Positions 1 to 6,873 of a stretch of DNA of 28,643 bases are shown here, piece after piece. The notes beneath the pieces were generated by a model, which saw only the letters and a list, made by a program, of their open reading frames with translations, was not told the DNA's origin and searched no databases. The DNA lies in contig NZ_AJZM02000054.1 of NCBI RefSeq assembly GCF_000272405.2, positions 1 through 28,643 of the forward strand, given 5' to 3'. The position numbers and the translations under genes are program-made. The DNA comes from Vibrio tasmaniensis 1F-187. GTDB taxonomy: Bacteria > Pseudomonadota > Gammaproteobacteria > Enterobacterales > Vibrionaceae. Each line of letters opens with the position of its first letter. Within the stretch, counting starts at the first letter, position 1.

Positions 1-524
1 ATTTAATTACGCAACAAAGCCCTTTAAGCATGCAGTTTAACCCTAAACAAGATAAGGAATTCTTAAAGAACTTTAGGGAAAAGCAGCAAGAATATTACGA
101 AGAAAGATTATCATTGAATGATGAAGATTCGAGAGAGCGATATCGGAGTCGAATAGAAGATAGGCTAGAGCGATGGCTAGGATCGGTATCGAAAGAGCAA
201 AAAAAGATTATTCTTGCTTGGTCCCAAAAGTGGGTAAATACCAACGATAACTGGCGCCAATATCAAAATAATACCTACCAAGATTTATCGACACTGATGG
301 AAAAAAAAAACGACTTAGATATAGCTCAGCCGATTATTATGAACCTGCTTCTGAACAATGAAGCTTATTATCCTGAAGGACTTGAGCCTGAGCTTGATAA
401 GAACATGCAGACATCAGCCAATTTTTTAGTCGATATCGTAGAAAGCAGCACTAATAAGCAGTGGGCTTATTTCATGAGTGAATTAGCAAGCCTTAAAGGA
501 ACATTTGAATCACTGCAGGAGTAG
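1..524 (+). CDS. Probable DUF6279-family lipoprotein, C-terminal part (gene runs off the left edge)
   Basis: The reading frame is open from the first complete codon at position 3, upstream of the first ATG at 30, so the true start and any lipoprotein signal lie outside the window. The visible part is about 170 residues, highly charged and almost entirely helical in character, with clusters of Glu, Arg and Lys and several Trp residues (for example RLERWLG and WSQKWVN). No catalytic motif or membrane segment is visible. The composition and the closing segment rich in Trp, Phe and Leu resemble DUF6279 lipoproteins of Vibrio and related gammaproteobacteria, whose function is unknown. That assignment is by recall and is moderate at best. 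The gene converges on the exonuclease gene across a hairpin at 543-571. Confidence 0.55.
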   Translation, partial: LITQQSPLSMQFNPKQDKEFLKNFREKQQEYYEERLSLNDEDSRERYRSRIEDRLERWLGSVSKEQKKIILAWSQKWVNTNDNWRQYQNNTYQDLSTLMEKKNDLDIAQPIIMNLLLNNEAYYPEGLEPELDKNMQTSANFLVDIVESSTNKQWAYFMSELASLKGTFESLQE

Positions 525-542
525 AGTCTTCTTTCGTTCTAA

Positions 543-571
543 AGGCTAGTAGTTATCCATGCGACTAGCCT
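543..571. terminator. Hairpin between convergent genes
   Basis: A perfect 8-bp inverted repeat (AGGCTAGT / ACTAGCCT) with a 13-base loop lies between the convergent 3' ends of the DUF6279-like gene and the exonuclease gene. There is no strong T tract on either side, so termination activity is uncertain. Confidence 0.4.
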
Positions 572-606
572 GTCAATCAAACTTGAAGGGGAGAGAGTTT
601 AGATAT

Positions 607-1230
607 TTAATTTCTGTTGCTCATCAGCAGCTTTGGAATAGAGCCTTTAGCGGTCTTAGATATTTTCTGCATCAGTTGAAAACTCGGCTGTTGAATGCCG
701 TGGTCACTTTGAAGCTCATCAATCATCAATAACCACAACCGTGCTGTCATTTCTGAATCGGCTAACGCTCTGTGGAAAGTACCGTCGTTGTCGATATTCT
801 TAAAGCGCACAAGGTCGCCTAGCTTATGAGTCGGCGCATCTTGGATTAGGCGGCGAGCAATCAACATTGAGCAAGCGAACTTGCCTGTGTAGTCTCGGCC
901 AATAAAGTCTAATTCCGCATCGAGAAAGCGCTTATCAAACGATGCATTGTGAGCAACAAGTTGGCTGCCTTGGATAAAGTCTGCAAACTCATCCATCACT
1001 TCACTGCAACTGGCCGCTGTGCTTAACATACGGTTACTGATTCCGGTATAGCTTTCAATGAATCCACTAACACGAAACCCTGGGTTCATGAGTTGCTGAA
1101 AGGTGTCGACGACTTCGCCGTTAACTAATTTAACCGCACCGATTTCAATCGCTCGGTCACCCATGTTTGGTGATAAGCCTGTGGTTTCGAAATCGAGAAC
1201 GATAACGGAGTCTGCGGAGTTTGGAGCCAT
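607..1230 (-). CDS. DEDDh-type 3'-5' exonuclease (DnaQ/RNase T superfamily)
   Basis: This 207-residue protein is a stand-alone exonuclease of the DNA polymerase III epsilon superfamily. All five expected metal-binding and catalytic residues are present: D13 and E15 in VLDFETTG (Exo I), D98 in HNASFDKRF (Exo II), and H152 with D157 in FHRALADSE (Exo III, the DEDDh pattern). Such proteins remove nucleotides from 3' ends of DNA or RNA in the cytoplasm; which substrate applies here cannot be told. The size is usual for single-domain members such as ExoX-like proteins, and no polymerase or helicase domain is attached. The ATG at 1230 is preceded by AGGAA at good spacing. It lies downstream of the PPC-domain gene on the same strand and may be co-transcribed with it. 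Confidence 0.85.
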   Translation of the reverse strand: MAPNSADSVIVLDFETTGLSPNMGDRAIEIGAVKLVNGEVVDTFQQLMNPGFRVSGFIESYTGISNRMLSTAASCSEVMDEFADFIQGSQLVAHNASFDKRFLDAELDFIGRDYTGKFACSMLIARRLIQDAPTHKLGDLVRFKNIDNDGTFHRALADSEMTARLWLLMIDELQSDHGIQQPSFQLMQKISKTAKGSIPKLLMSNRN

Positions 1231-1300
1231 CGTGTTTCCTAATTACTATTGGGTGGTATCGCTTTATATGAGGCGTTTGGTGCTGCTATCAGTGAAGCTA

Positions 1301-1702
1301 TTATGTGTTACTGCTGATAGTGAGCTCAGTGTAACCCGTCGTATCATCATGCTCTCTGTTGAAGGTCAAAGTATCGTAACGGTGCACAATTAATTCAGCG
1401 GTGGTGGCGATAATCGTTCCCTCAAGCAGATGCCCACCAATCACATTGCCATTTTCATCAGCAACGGATAGGTGAACATGCTGGTGGTTCGGGGTTAGCG
1501 TCGCCATAAGTGACACAATTTCGAACGGAGCTATAATTAGCTTGGTGTTGTTTGCATTAGCCAGACGAATATTGAGTTGAGAAACACACCCGACACAAGA
1601 CGCGACAGAGCCCGCTGAGATATTGTGCGCTGTCACTAGCTTTTGGATCTCAAGCTTTAGGTCTTGGCCTCGGGTTAATCTCGTTGCGATAGGAGTGATC
1701 AT
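1301..1702 (-). CDS. PPC-domain (DUF296) protein
   Basis: A 133-residue single-domain protein of the PPC/DUF296 family, which in plants is fused to AT-hooks (AHL proteins) and in bacteria occurs alone as trimers with a bound metal. The diagnostic stretch is NHQHVHLSVADENGNVIGGH at about residues 72-91, with the His-x-x-His-containing metal site and the GGHLLEG turn, followed by the strand ATTAELIV. The bacterial function is not established; no AT-hook or other DNA-binding segment is visible, so DNA binding should not be assumed. The ATG at 1702 has a GAGG Shine-Dalgarno sequence about 8 bases upstream. The exonuclease gene follows 70 bases downstream on the same strand, and the rhlE terminator separates this gene from the helicase upstream. 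Confidence 0.8.
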   Translation of the reverse strand: MITPIATRLTRGQDLKLEIQKLVTAHNISAGSVASCVGCVSQLNIRLANANNTKLIIAPFEIVSLMATLTPNHQHVHLSVADENGNVIGGHLLEGTIIATTAELIVHRYDTLTFNREHDDTTGYTELTISSNT

Positions 1703-1737
1703 CTTATTGCCTCAATTTTATTTGTATTTCTAAGAGC

Positions 1738-1764
1738 AAAACGAAGCCACATGGGCTTCGTTTT
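1738..1764 (-). terminator. Intrinsic terminator of the rhlE gene
   Basis: The hairpin AAAACGAAGCC / GGCTTCGTTTT has a short loop and gives a T run on the minus strand. It sits about 50 bases after the stop codon of the RhlE-type helicase and before the PPC gene, so it should end the helicase transcript. The T runs on both strands make it possibly bidirectional. Confidence 0.75.
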
Positions 1765-1813
1765 ATTTTCATTTTGGCTAATGCGACTTTTTCATTTCTA
1801 TAGCTGAAATTAC

Positions 1814-3010
1814 TTAGTCTTGTTGCTGCTCTCTTTTCTTCTTAGGAACGAAGTTCAATACAGAGATTGGCACTTCTTTGCGTGGTTCAAAACCTTCAAC
1901 AACACGACGTTCAATCAAGTGACCAAGACGTTTTTCGATAATGCACAGGTTCTTGAAGTTGTCTTTCGATAGGAAAGAGATCGCTTCACCAGATGCATCA
2001 GCACGGCCAGTACGACCAATACGGTGAACATAATCATCTGCTGGGAATGGGATGTCGTAGTTTACTACGCGGCTTAGATTATCGATATCGATACCACGAG
2101 CAGCAACACCTGTCGCAACTAGATATTTTAGACGACCTTTCTTAAAGTCAGCCAGAATCTTTTCACGAATCGCTTGGCTACGTCCACTGTGGAAAGCTTC
2201 AGCTTGGATGCCACGTTTTTCAAGTTGGGCAACTAGCTTAGCCGCGCCGTGTTTGGTCTCGATAAAGATAAGCGCTTGGTCCCATTCACCGTCAGTGATC
2301 ATGTGACTTAATAGCGCAGATTTGCGGTCTTTATCGACGGTTACCAACCATTGCTCAATGTTCGCTTTAGAAGCGTCAGTTTTGGCAATTGAAATCTCTT
2401 CCGCTTCACTGATTGCGCTTTTCGCTAGCGCACGAACTGGCGTTGATAGCGTTGCTGAGAACAACAGGTTTTGAATGTTTTGTGGCAAACGCGCGATAAT
2501 CTTGTTGATGTCTTCGATGAAACCCATGTCTAGCATGCGGTCTGCTTCATCAAGAACCAGTACTTCAACTTCATCAAAATGAACGGCACGTTGTCCGTAC
2601 ATATCGATCAAACGACCTGGAGTTGCCACAAGAATATCGACACCTTCGATCAAGCGGTCTTTCTGGTGTTGGTAAGATACGCCACCGTACATCGCTAGTG
2701 ATGTTAGGTTTAGGAACTTCGCGTACTTAGTAATGTTCTGCTCAACCTGAATCGCAAGCTCACGAGTTGGTGTCAGAATAACAGCGCGAATACGTTTTTT
2801 ACGTTGTGTTTCACCTTTACTTAGCATTTCTAAGATAGGGAGAACAAAGCTCGCAGTTTTACCTGTACCTGTTTGTGCAGCAGCAATTAGGTTCTTACCA
2901 GAAAGCACAATCGGAATTGCTTTTTCTTGAATAGAGGTTGGCTTTTCATAGCCTTGTTTTGCAACGGCTTTAACAATAGGTGAGCTTAATCCAAGCTTGG
3001 AAAATGGCAT
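1814..3010 (-). CDS. rhlE: DEAD-box ATP-dependent RNA helicase, RhlE type
   Basis: A 398-residue cytoplasmic RNA helicase with every DEAD-box motif. The Q motif is around F3 and GYEKPTSIQ (20-28), motif I is AQTGTGKT (45-52), Ia is PTRELA (81-86), II is DEAD (154-157), III is SAT (185-187), and VI is HRIGRTGR (329-336). The N-terminus (MPFSKLGLSS) and the motif spacing fit RhlE, which remodels RNA in ribosome assembly and mRNA decay. The C-terminal extension is short and basic (PKKKREQQQD), much less than the RG-rich tails of some RhlE proteins. The ATG at 3010 agrees with the RhlE N-terminus. It is divergent from bluB, and the shared 170-base spacer holds a perfect inverted repeat at 3096-3122. 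A second, longer DEAD-box helicase (deaD) lies at the other end of the window. Confidence 0.9.
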   Translation of the reverse strand: MPFSKLGLSSPIVKAVAKQGYEKPTSIQEKAIPIVLSGKNLIAAAQTGTGKTASFVLPILEMLSKGETQRKKRIRAVILTPTRELAIQVEQNITKYAKFLNLTSLAMYGGVSYQHQKDRLIEGVDILVATPGRLIDMYGQRAVHFDEVEVLVLDEADRMLDMGFIEDINKIIARLPQNIQNLLFSATLSTPVRALAKSAISEAEEISIAKTDASKANIEQWLVTVDKDRKSALLSHMITDGEWDQALIFIETKHGAAKLVAQLEKRGIQAEAFHSGRSQAIREKILADFKKGRLKYLVATGVAARGIDIDNLSRVVNYDIPFPADDYVHRIGRTGRADASGEAISFLSKDNFKNLCIIEKRLGHLIERRVVEGFEPRKEVPISVLNFVPKKKREQQQD

Positions 3011-3095
3011 AAGTTTCTCGGTATGATTTGGCTAAATAGCGATGGAAAGGTTCAACAATCTTATACAAGGATAAGATTAATGGCGGCATTCTACC

Positions 3096-3122
3096 ATGTT
3101 GCTTGTGTACTACTAGCAACAT
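3096..3122. promoter_or_regulatory. Candidate operator: 8-bp inverted repeat between rhlE and bluB
   Basis: ATGTTGCT and AGCAACAT are perfect inverted arms separated by 11 bases, in the middle of the divergent rhlE-bluB spacer and without a T tract, so an operator is more likely than a terminator. A GATAAT hexamer just downstream, near 3137, could be the bluB -10 element. No known regulator is recognised. Confidence 0.3.
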
Positions 3123-3177
3123 AGACACTTTAGTTGGATAATACTGGCTCAATAAGACGACGATAAGACAGGGATGT

Positions 3178-3846
3178 ATGGAAATTACGCCGAATGAACG
3201 CGATGCAGTATATAAAACGATTTTTTCTCGCCGAGATGTTCGTGGTCAGTTTCTTCCTGATGAGATCCCAGAAGACGTTTTGATGCGTGTGCTAACCGCA
3301 GCGCACCATGCTCCCAGTGTTGGCTTTATGCAGCCTTGGGATTTTGTCGTTGTCCGTGATATCGAAACCAAGCAACAGATCAAAGCCGGTTTTAATCAAG
3401 CGCATGCCGAATCAGCGGAAATGTTCACCGATGAAAAGCAGGCGATGTATAAGCGATTAAAACTTGAAGGTATTGTTGAATCGCCTATCGGCATCTGCGT
3501 GACTTGCGACCGCAATCGAACCGGAAAAGTAGTTTTAGGCAGAACCATCAAACAAGAGATGGATCTGTTCAGCACCGTGTGTGCGGTTCAAAACTTGTGG
3601 CTGGCGGCAAGAGCTGAAAACCTTGGCTTAGGTTGGGTGAGCATTCTCCATGATTCTGTCTTGCGAGACGCACTCGATATCCCAGAAAACATCGATATTG
3701 TGGCGTACCTGTGTATTGGCTACGTTGATCATTTCAAAGATAAACCGGAACTTGAAACCATGGGTTGGCTACCAAGAAGAGACGTCAATTCAGCGATTCA
3801 TGAAGGTAAGTGGAATTCTAAACAGCTAGAGGCTGATGGAAAGTAA
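3178..3846 (+). CDS. bluB: 5,6-dimethylbenzimidazole synthase BluB
   Basis: This 222-residue nitroreductase-fold flavoenzyme consumes reduced FMN and oxygen to make 5,6-dimethylbenzimidazole, the lower ligand of cobalamin. The BluB signatures are visible: the FSRRDVRGQF start (residues 16-25), HAPSVGFMQPW (44-54) of the flavin and substrate pocket, the LGLGWVSI segment and the GWLPRRDV end. The length is typical. No other cobalamin gene lies nearby and no cobalamin riboswitch is visible upstream, so it appears to stand alone, perhaps serving lower-ligand replacement of salvaged corrinoids. The ATG at 3178 matches the family start and follows an AGGG sequence. Its stop codon is about 30 bases from the first attC-like repeat, so the accessory island begins directly behind this gene. 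Confidence 0.9.
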   Translation: MEITPNERDAVYKTIFSRRDVRGQFLPDEIPEDVLMRVLTAAHHAPSVGFMQPWDFVVVRDIETKQQIKAGFNQAHAESAEMFTDEKQAMYKRLKLEGIVESPIGICVTCDRNRTGKVVLGRTIKQEMDLFSTVCAVQNLWLAARAENLGLGWVSILHDSVLRDALDIPENIDIVAYLCIGYVDHFKDKPELETMGWLPRRDVNSAIHEGKWNSKQLEADGK

Positions 3847-3877
3847 CTGATTAACTGAATATTCTGACATCTATCTA

Positions 3878-3964
3878 GACATGCAAACTTTTAAGGCTGG
3901 TACTAAATGCTTGGCAGTTTCAGTTCGATTTGGGTTTTGTGTTTACGGTGCAATGGTTTAGACT
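3878..3964 (+). repeat. Degenerate VCR-like attC site, copy 1 (right arm missing)
   Basis: This stretch aligns with the attC site directly downstream. Over the 33 bases starting at the CAA at 3884 and 3971, 23 are identical, including an 8-base run GCTTGGCA. The central parts also match (CAGTT, GTGTT, GGTGCA). The right arm is largely missing after GGTGCA, leaving GTTTAGAC where a core site might have been. It lies about 30 bases after bluB. It looks like a decayed integron recombination site. Confidence 0.6.
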
Positions 3965-4089
3965 GTCTAACAAGCATTTAAGAGCGATAGCCAACGCTTG
4001 GCATTACCAGTTTTGGTGAGCTTTAGTGTTCAGGGTGCATAATTTAAGCTAGGAGGCTACATTGTTCACTACTTAACGCGTTGTTGGAA
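3965..4089 (+). repeat. VCR-like integron attC site, copy 2
   Basis: About 125 bp, the size of Vibrio VCR-type attC sites. It begins with GTCTAAC (3965-3971), which fits the R'' consensus RYYYAAC, and ends in GTTGGA (4083-4088), one base off the R' consensus GTTRRRY. The arms pair imperfectly (TCTAACAAGCATTTAAG against the reverse complement of CTTAACGCGTTGTTGGA, 13 of 17). The centre has the familiar GCTTGGCATTACCAG, GGTGAG and TTTAGTGTT elements. Its orientation (R'' to R' toward the downstream operon) places the ATPase and DUF4435 genes as the next cassette, starting at the crossover point around 4083. No integrase gene is in the window. Confidence 0.75.
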
Positions 4090-4122
4090 GTGATGTTTGT
4101 GGCGTAAGCTATAATTTACAAA
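4084..4122 (+). promoter_or_regulatory. Candidate promoter of the ATPase-DUF4435 operon
   Basis: A perfect -10 hexamer TATAAT lies at 4110-4115. No good -35 is found at 16-18 bases; TTGGAA at 4084-4089, inside the attC right core, is 20 bases away. Transcription would start about 20 bases before the first ATG (4143) and about 75 before the preferred one (4197). If real, the cassette carries its own promoter. Confidence 0.35.
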
Positions 4123-4196
4123 GCAGTTAAGAGTGGTTTTCAATGTTTGGAGTTTTTACTTCGAGCCAATATAGCGTTATTTATAGTAGGATAAAC

Positions 4197-5315
4197 ATGC
4201 GAATATCTGCAGCAGAAATATTGAATTTATGGGATGAAGGTAAAGGAATAACTATACCGTTTCAACATCAGGTTAGCTTTCTTACAGGAGGGAATGGCCT
4301 AGGGAAAAGTACCATACTAAATTTAATTCATGATGCAATAAATGTCGGTAATCCAGAAGATAAGCAAATATCTACATCTAAATTTCGTTTTTGTTCGACA
4401 CGTGTGTTTTTTGACAAAGAATTTGAGATTTATAAAACGAAAGTAGTATTCCCCATCCTCAAAGATCACGAGAAAGAAAGGCTGATATTAGAGCGTTTTT
4501 CTGGTGAGGAATTGCATAGTGTTGAAGCTTTGCAGAGTGTTAAGGATGAGTTTCTTGATATATCAAATGATGTGGATGTTACAAATGTACTAACTTATAA
4601 AAAACGCTCTCTTGGTGAAATGTTTAGAGTAGGATTGAACCACCCTGTAGAGTGGGAAGAAGGAACTCCGGAATTAGACCGTTATCTAAACTGGGGAGCT
4701 GAAATTTATCAAGAAGATAGAATTATAAACTTAGATTCTGAAGGTGTCGATAACGAAGTCGACAGTGTTATGGATAAGTATTTTGGAATTATTGTTGATA
4801 CGCCTTATAGAAAGGTAATAGATAGGTTTCAAAAGTTTGAGTCAAGATTGAACTCTAAATTATCTAAAGTATTATTCGAATCTTTGGGAAGAGACGTTCC
4901 TAATGAAGCTGAAGATGAAAGTTACAAATTGTTGATAGAACAAAAAAATGAAGTCGATAGATTGATAACAACACTTAACAAATATTTTAGAATTGATAAT
5001 AAAGAAGTAGTAAGAAACGAAGAAGATAACAAGTTAACTATATCCAAAAATGACAAAATCCTCTCTCCAGACTCCTTGTCTCGTGGTGAAAAAGCATTGA
5101 TTCACTTATTTTTGCTTGTTTTTTTGTCTAAAAATTCGATTAATGTGATGTTGTTAGATGAACCCGAAATTGGTTTACACATAGATTGGCAGAATACTTT
5201 AATTAGTGATTTGGTTCTAATAGCTCCAAACATGCAGTTTATTATTGCAAGTCACTCTCCAAGCCTAATTGAAGAATGGGATGAATCACATTGTATTGAA
5301 TTAGTATCGGAGTAG
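4197..5315 (+). CDS. ABC-type AAA ATPase, PARIS AriA-like
   Basis: An SMC/Rad50-like (AAA_15/AAA_21) ATPase. The preferred start is 4197, giving 372 residues: it has AGGA at 7 bases, and the N-terminal strand then leads straight to the P-loop. An in-frame ATG at 4143 would add 18 residues but has a poor ribosome site. Numbered from 4143, Walker A is GGNGLGKST (49-57), the ABC signature is LSRGEKA (312-318), Walker B is INVMLLDEPE (333-342) and the H-loop His is in ASHS (371). About 250 charged, partly helical residues separate Walker A from the signature, as in ATPases with a short coiled-coil insertion. The DUF4435 gene follows after 2 bases, so the two are surely co-translated. ATPase plus DUF4435 is the composition of PARIS, where AriA senses phage anti-restriction proteins and holds the AriB toxin inactive. 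AT-rich codon use differs from the flanking genes. OLD nucleases are less likely because no TOPRIM domain is fused here. Confidence 0.8.
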   Translation: MRISAAEILNLWDEGKGITIPFQHQVSFLTGGNGLGKSTILNLIHDAINVGNPEDKQISTSKFRFCSTRVFFDKEFEIYKTKVVFPILKDHEKERLILERFSGEELHSVEALQSVKDEFLDISNDVDVTNVLTYKKRSLGEMFRVGLNHPVEWEEGTPELDRYLNWGAEIYQEDRIINLDSEGVDNEVDSVMDKYFGIIVDTPYRKVIDRFQKFESRLNSKLSKVLFESLGRDVPNEAEDESYKLLIEQKNEVDRLITTLNKYFRIDNKEVVRNEEDNKLTISKNDKILSPDSLSRGEKALIHLFLLVFLSKNSINVMLLDEPEIGLHIDWQNTLISDLVLIAPNMQFIIASHSPSLIEEWDESHCIELVSE

Positions 5316-5317
5316 AT

Positions 5318-6382
5318 ATGACGGTCAATGTAGGTCAATCAAATGTCCACAGAGGTGCTCGAAAGTCTGCAAGAATCCAAAAATCCAGTGTTTTATCAAG
5401 ACGTGTGGATAGAAAAGGTATGCGAAAGGCTTGGGTTGAATCAAGAGCTGATGTTCAGTTTTGGAGAGGTGTACTTCGAACACTAGATATTAATGATATT
5501 ATAGTTGAACCTATCCGAAAGCATTATGAATCTCAAGCTTCAGGTAAGGATGCCATTAAGTCAGTAGTTAAAAAGGAAGAGGTGGGTGAGTATTCACTTT
5601 ACTTTGTTGATAGCGATTATGACTTTTTATTGAATGTCGATTATAATATTAATGACGGTGATGATTTTGATAGTTTTTATTGTTCTCCTTTTGTATTTCA
5701 AACATATGCATATGCGATAGAAAACTACCTATATGACCCTTTAGGGTTGGTTGAGGTTGTCAAAGATGCGGCTTGCACAAGTTCAGAAACTGTTGATAGT
5801 AATCTATTTATCGATGCATTAGAGAAATGGTCTTTTGAGCAGTATGGTAATTTTTTAAATTTGCTTTATCACATCAAAAATGGCGACAATTATCAGCGAG
5901 ATTTATATAAAGGTAGGATTCAAAATTCATTTTTACGACTTTCATTAAGTGGGTATGATCTAGGGACTATTTCGGAACTAAACGCTCCTTCTGAGTTTGT
6001 TGAGAACCTCGAAAGTAAGGGACTTAATAATAAAAATATGTATCTTTATTTTTGTGGTCACGACATAGAGAATGTACTTCTTCCATTTCTAAAAGGGAAA
6101 GGTAAAAGAAATACTGATCCAAGCTATATTCATGGCCTCTATAAAATGTATCAAGATGAAGAGGTTGCAGGAATGCAAAGCTTGGATACAAAACCTAAAG
6201 AATTTGCGCAAATGAAAGGAGAGTATTTTGGAAAGTGTCGCGACGTAGAAACTTTATTGATGGCAAATAGTTGCAACTCTAAAGCAGAATGTTACCAATT
6301 TTTAATTAATGAATTGATTAAGTTTAAGAAGAAATACTCTAGCAATGAAAAGCCAGGTGGTGGAGTTCGTGTTAGTGTTTAA
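5318..6382 (+). CDS. DUF4435 protein (TOPRIM-like), PARIS AriB-like effector
   Basis: A 354-residue protein with DUF4435 hallmarks. An acidic residue lies in WVESRADVQFW (E41). An acidic DxD pair follows in LYFVDSDYDFL (D98 and D100), equivalent to the TOPRIM metal site. The segment TYAYAIENYLYDP (129-141) resembles the family's usual IENYL motif. In PARIS, AriB is released from AriA on phage infection and acts as a toxic nuclease on host tRNA, so a similar RNA- or DNA-cleaving role is inferred here. The first 35 residues are basic (many Arg and Lys) and look like an extra tail; the total is somewhat longer than I remember for AriB. The ATG at 5318 lies 2 bases after the ATPase stop, with GGAG overlapping the end of that gene. 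Base composition is AT-rich like the ATPase gene, consistent with acquisition as one unit. Confidence 0.78.
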   Translation: MTVNVGQSNVHRGARKSARIQKSSVLSRRVDRKGMRKAWVESRADVQFWRGVLRTLDINDIIVEPIRKHYESQASGKDAIKSVVKKEEVGEYSLYFVDSDYDFLLNVDYNINDGDDFDSFYCSPFVFQTYAYAIENYLYDPLGLVEVVKDAACTSSETVDSNLFIDALEKWSFEQYGNFLNLLYHIKNGDNYQRDLYKGRIQNSFLRLSLSGYDLGTISELNAPSEFVENLESKGLNNKNMYLYFCGHDIENVLLPFLKGKGKRNTDPSYIHGLYKMYQDEEVAGMQSLDTKPKEFAQMKGEYFGKCRDVETLLMANSCNSKAECYQFLINELIKFKKKYSSNEKPGGGVRVSV

Positions 6383-6435
6383 AACTTGAAAATTGTCTCT
6401 GAATACAGCACAAATTTTCAAAATGAGAAAATCTC

Positions 6436-6460
6436 GCCTAACTAGTGTTTTTTTCGTTTC
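6436..6460 (+). repeat. Possible truncated attC left end downstream of the DUF4435 gene
   Basis: GCCTAAC (6436-6442) fits the attC R'' consensus RYYYAAC exactly and lies in the expected place and orientation, 54 bases after the DUF4435 stop. It is followed at once by TAGTGTT, a string also found in the centre of the intact site at 3965-4089, as if the intervening arm were deleted. No right half follows. Seven bases can occur by chance, so this is weak. Confidence 0.25.
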
Positions 6461-6477
6461 TACCGTTTGTAACTGAC

Positions 6478-6516
6478 AAAGCACCCCTTTCCATTGTGAA
6501 AGTCGGGTGCTTTTTT
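6478..6516 (+). terminator. Strong intrinsic terminator after the defence-like operon
   Basis: A long hairpin: AAAGCACCC pairs with GGGTGCTTT, and the inner arms CTTTC and GAAAG also pair, followed by TTTTTT. It lies about 95 bases after the DUF4435 stop codon and immediately before the small holin-like reading frame. Confidence 0.85.
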
Positions 6517-6527
6517 GTGGGAGTCAT

Positions 6528-6791
6528 ATGCAAGATAAACTCAGTTCATTCTCTTCATATCTCACTAGTGGTTTACTGGCTCTTACTGGGGCATTCAGCA
6601 CCCAAGACTGGGCGGAGGTGTGTGGTGATGGTGTTTGTCACGTACTTCACCAACCGCGGCATTACACTCAGACGATAACGTCTAAAGATTCTCAAGGTAA
6701 CTGGACTAGAGGTTATTATTACCAGAATGGGACAAGTCTGTTTGAGTGTTCAAATGATGGTGTGAATTGGTCAAAAGAGACTTGTAAGTAA
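6528..6791 (+). CDS. Small phage-holin-like ORF, probably frameshifted remnant
   Basis: The frame from ATG 6528 encodes 87 residues. GGGAG precedes the ATG with a rather short 4-base gap. Residues 1-29 (starting MQDKLSSFSSYLTSGLLALT and ending TQDWA) look like the N-terminus and first membrane segment of a small phage holin. After DWA the frame turns into Cys-rich, non-hydrophobic sequence. The +1 frame from about 6615 to a stop at 6678 instead gives VVMVFVTYFTNR and a basic end TLRR, which is what a holin C-terminus should look like. A one-base insertion near 6612-6620 would explain this. The rest of the open frame (SQGNWTRGYYYQNG onward, to 6791) looks coding-like but is unrecognised. It may be a prophage fragment brought in with the island. 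Whether any product is made is unclear. Confidence 0.4.
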   Translation: MQDKLSSFSSYLTSGLLALTGAFSTQDWAEVCGDGVCHVLHQPRHYTQTITSKDSQGNWTRGYYYQNGTSLFECSNDGVNWSKETCK

Positions 6792-6837
6792 CGCTGACGA
6801 AGTCGTGACTTAATAACTCTAGATACCTTTATGCAAT

Positions 6838-6873
6838 AAAAAATCCAGTGTCGACAAGACACTGGATTTTTAG
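6838..6873. terminator. Bidirectional terminator between the island and the FAD oxidoreductase
   Basis: A perfect 13-bp stem AAAATCCAGTGTC / GACACTGGATTTT with loop GACAA and A/T runs on both sides. It lies 40 bases beyond the stop of the convergent minus-strand oxidoreductase and serves both directions. Confidence 0.85.

Noticed and set aside
3011..3177. Cobalamin riboswitch upstream of bluB
   Set aside because: The spacer is too short and I see no B12-box-like sequence or multi-stem structure.
4143..6382. Gabija or OLD-family reading of the ATPase-nuclease pair
   Set aside because: The ATPase has no fused TOPRIM domain and the partner shows no UvrD-like helicase motifs; the DUF4435 motifs fit the PARIS composition better.
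6445..6678. Separate 77-codon gene overlapping the holin-like frame
   Set aside because: Its first half runs through the terminator hairpin; only the end (YFTNR to TLRR) is meaningful, as the shifted holin C-terminus.
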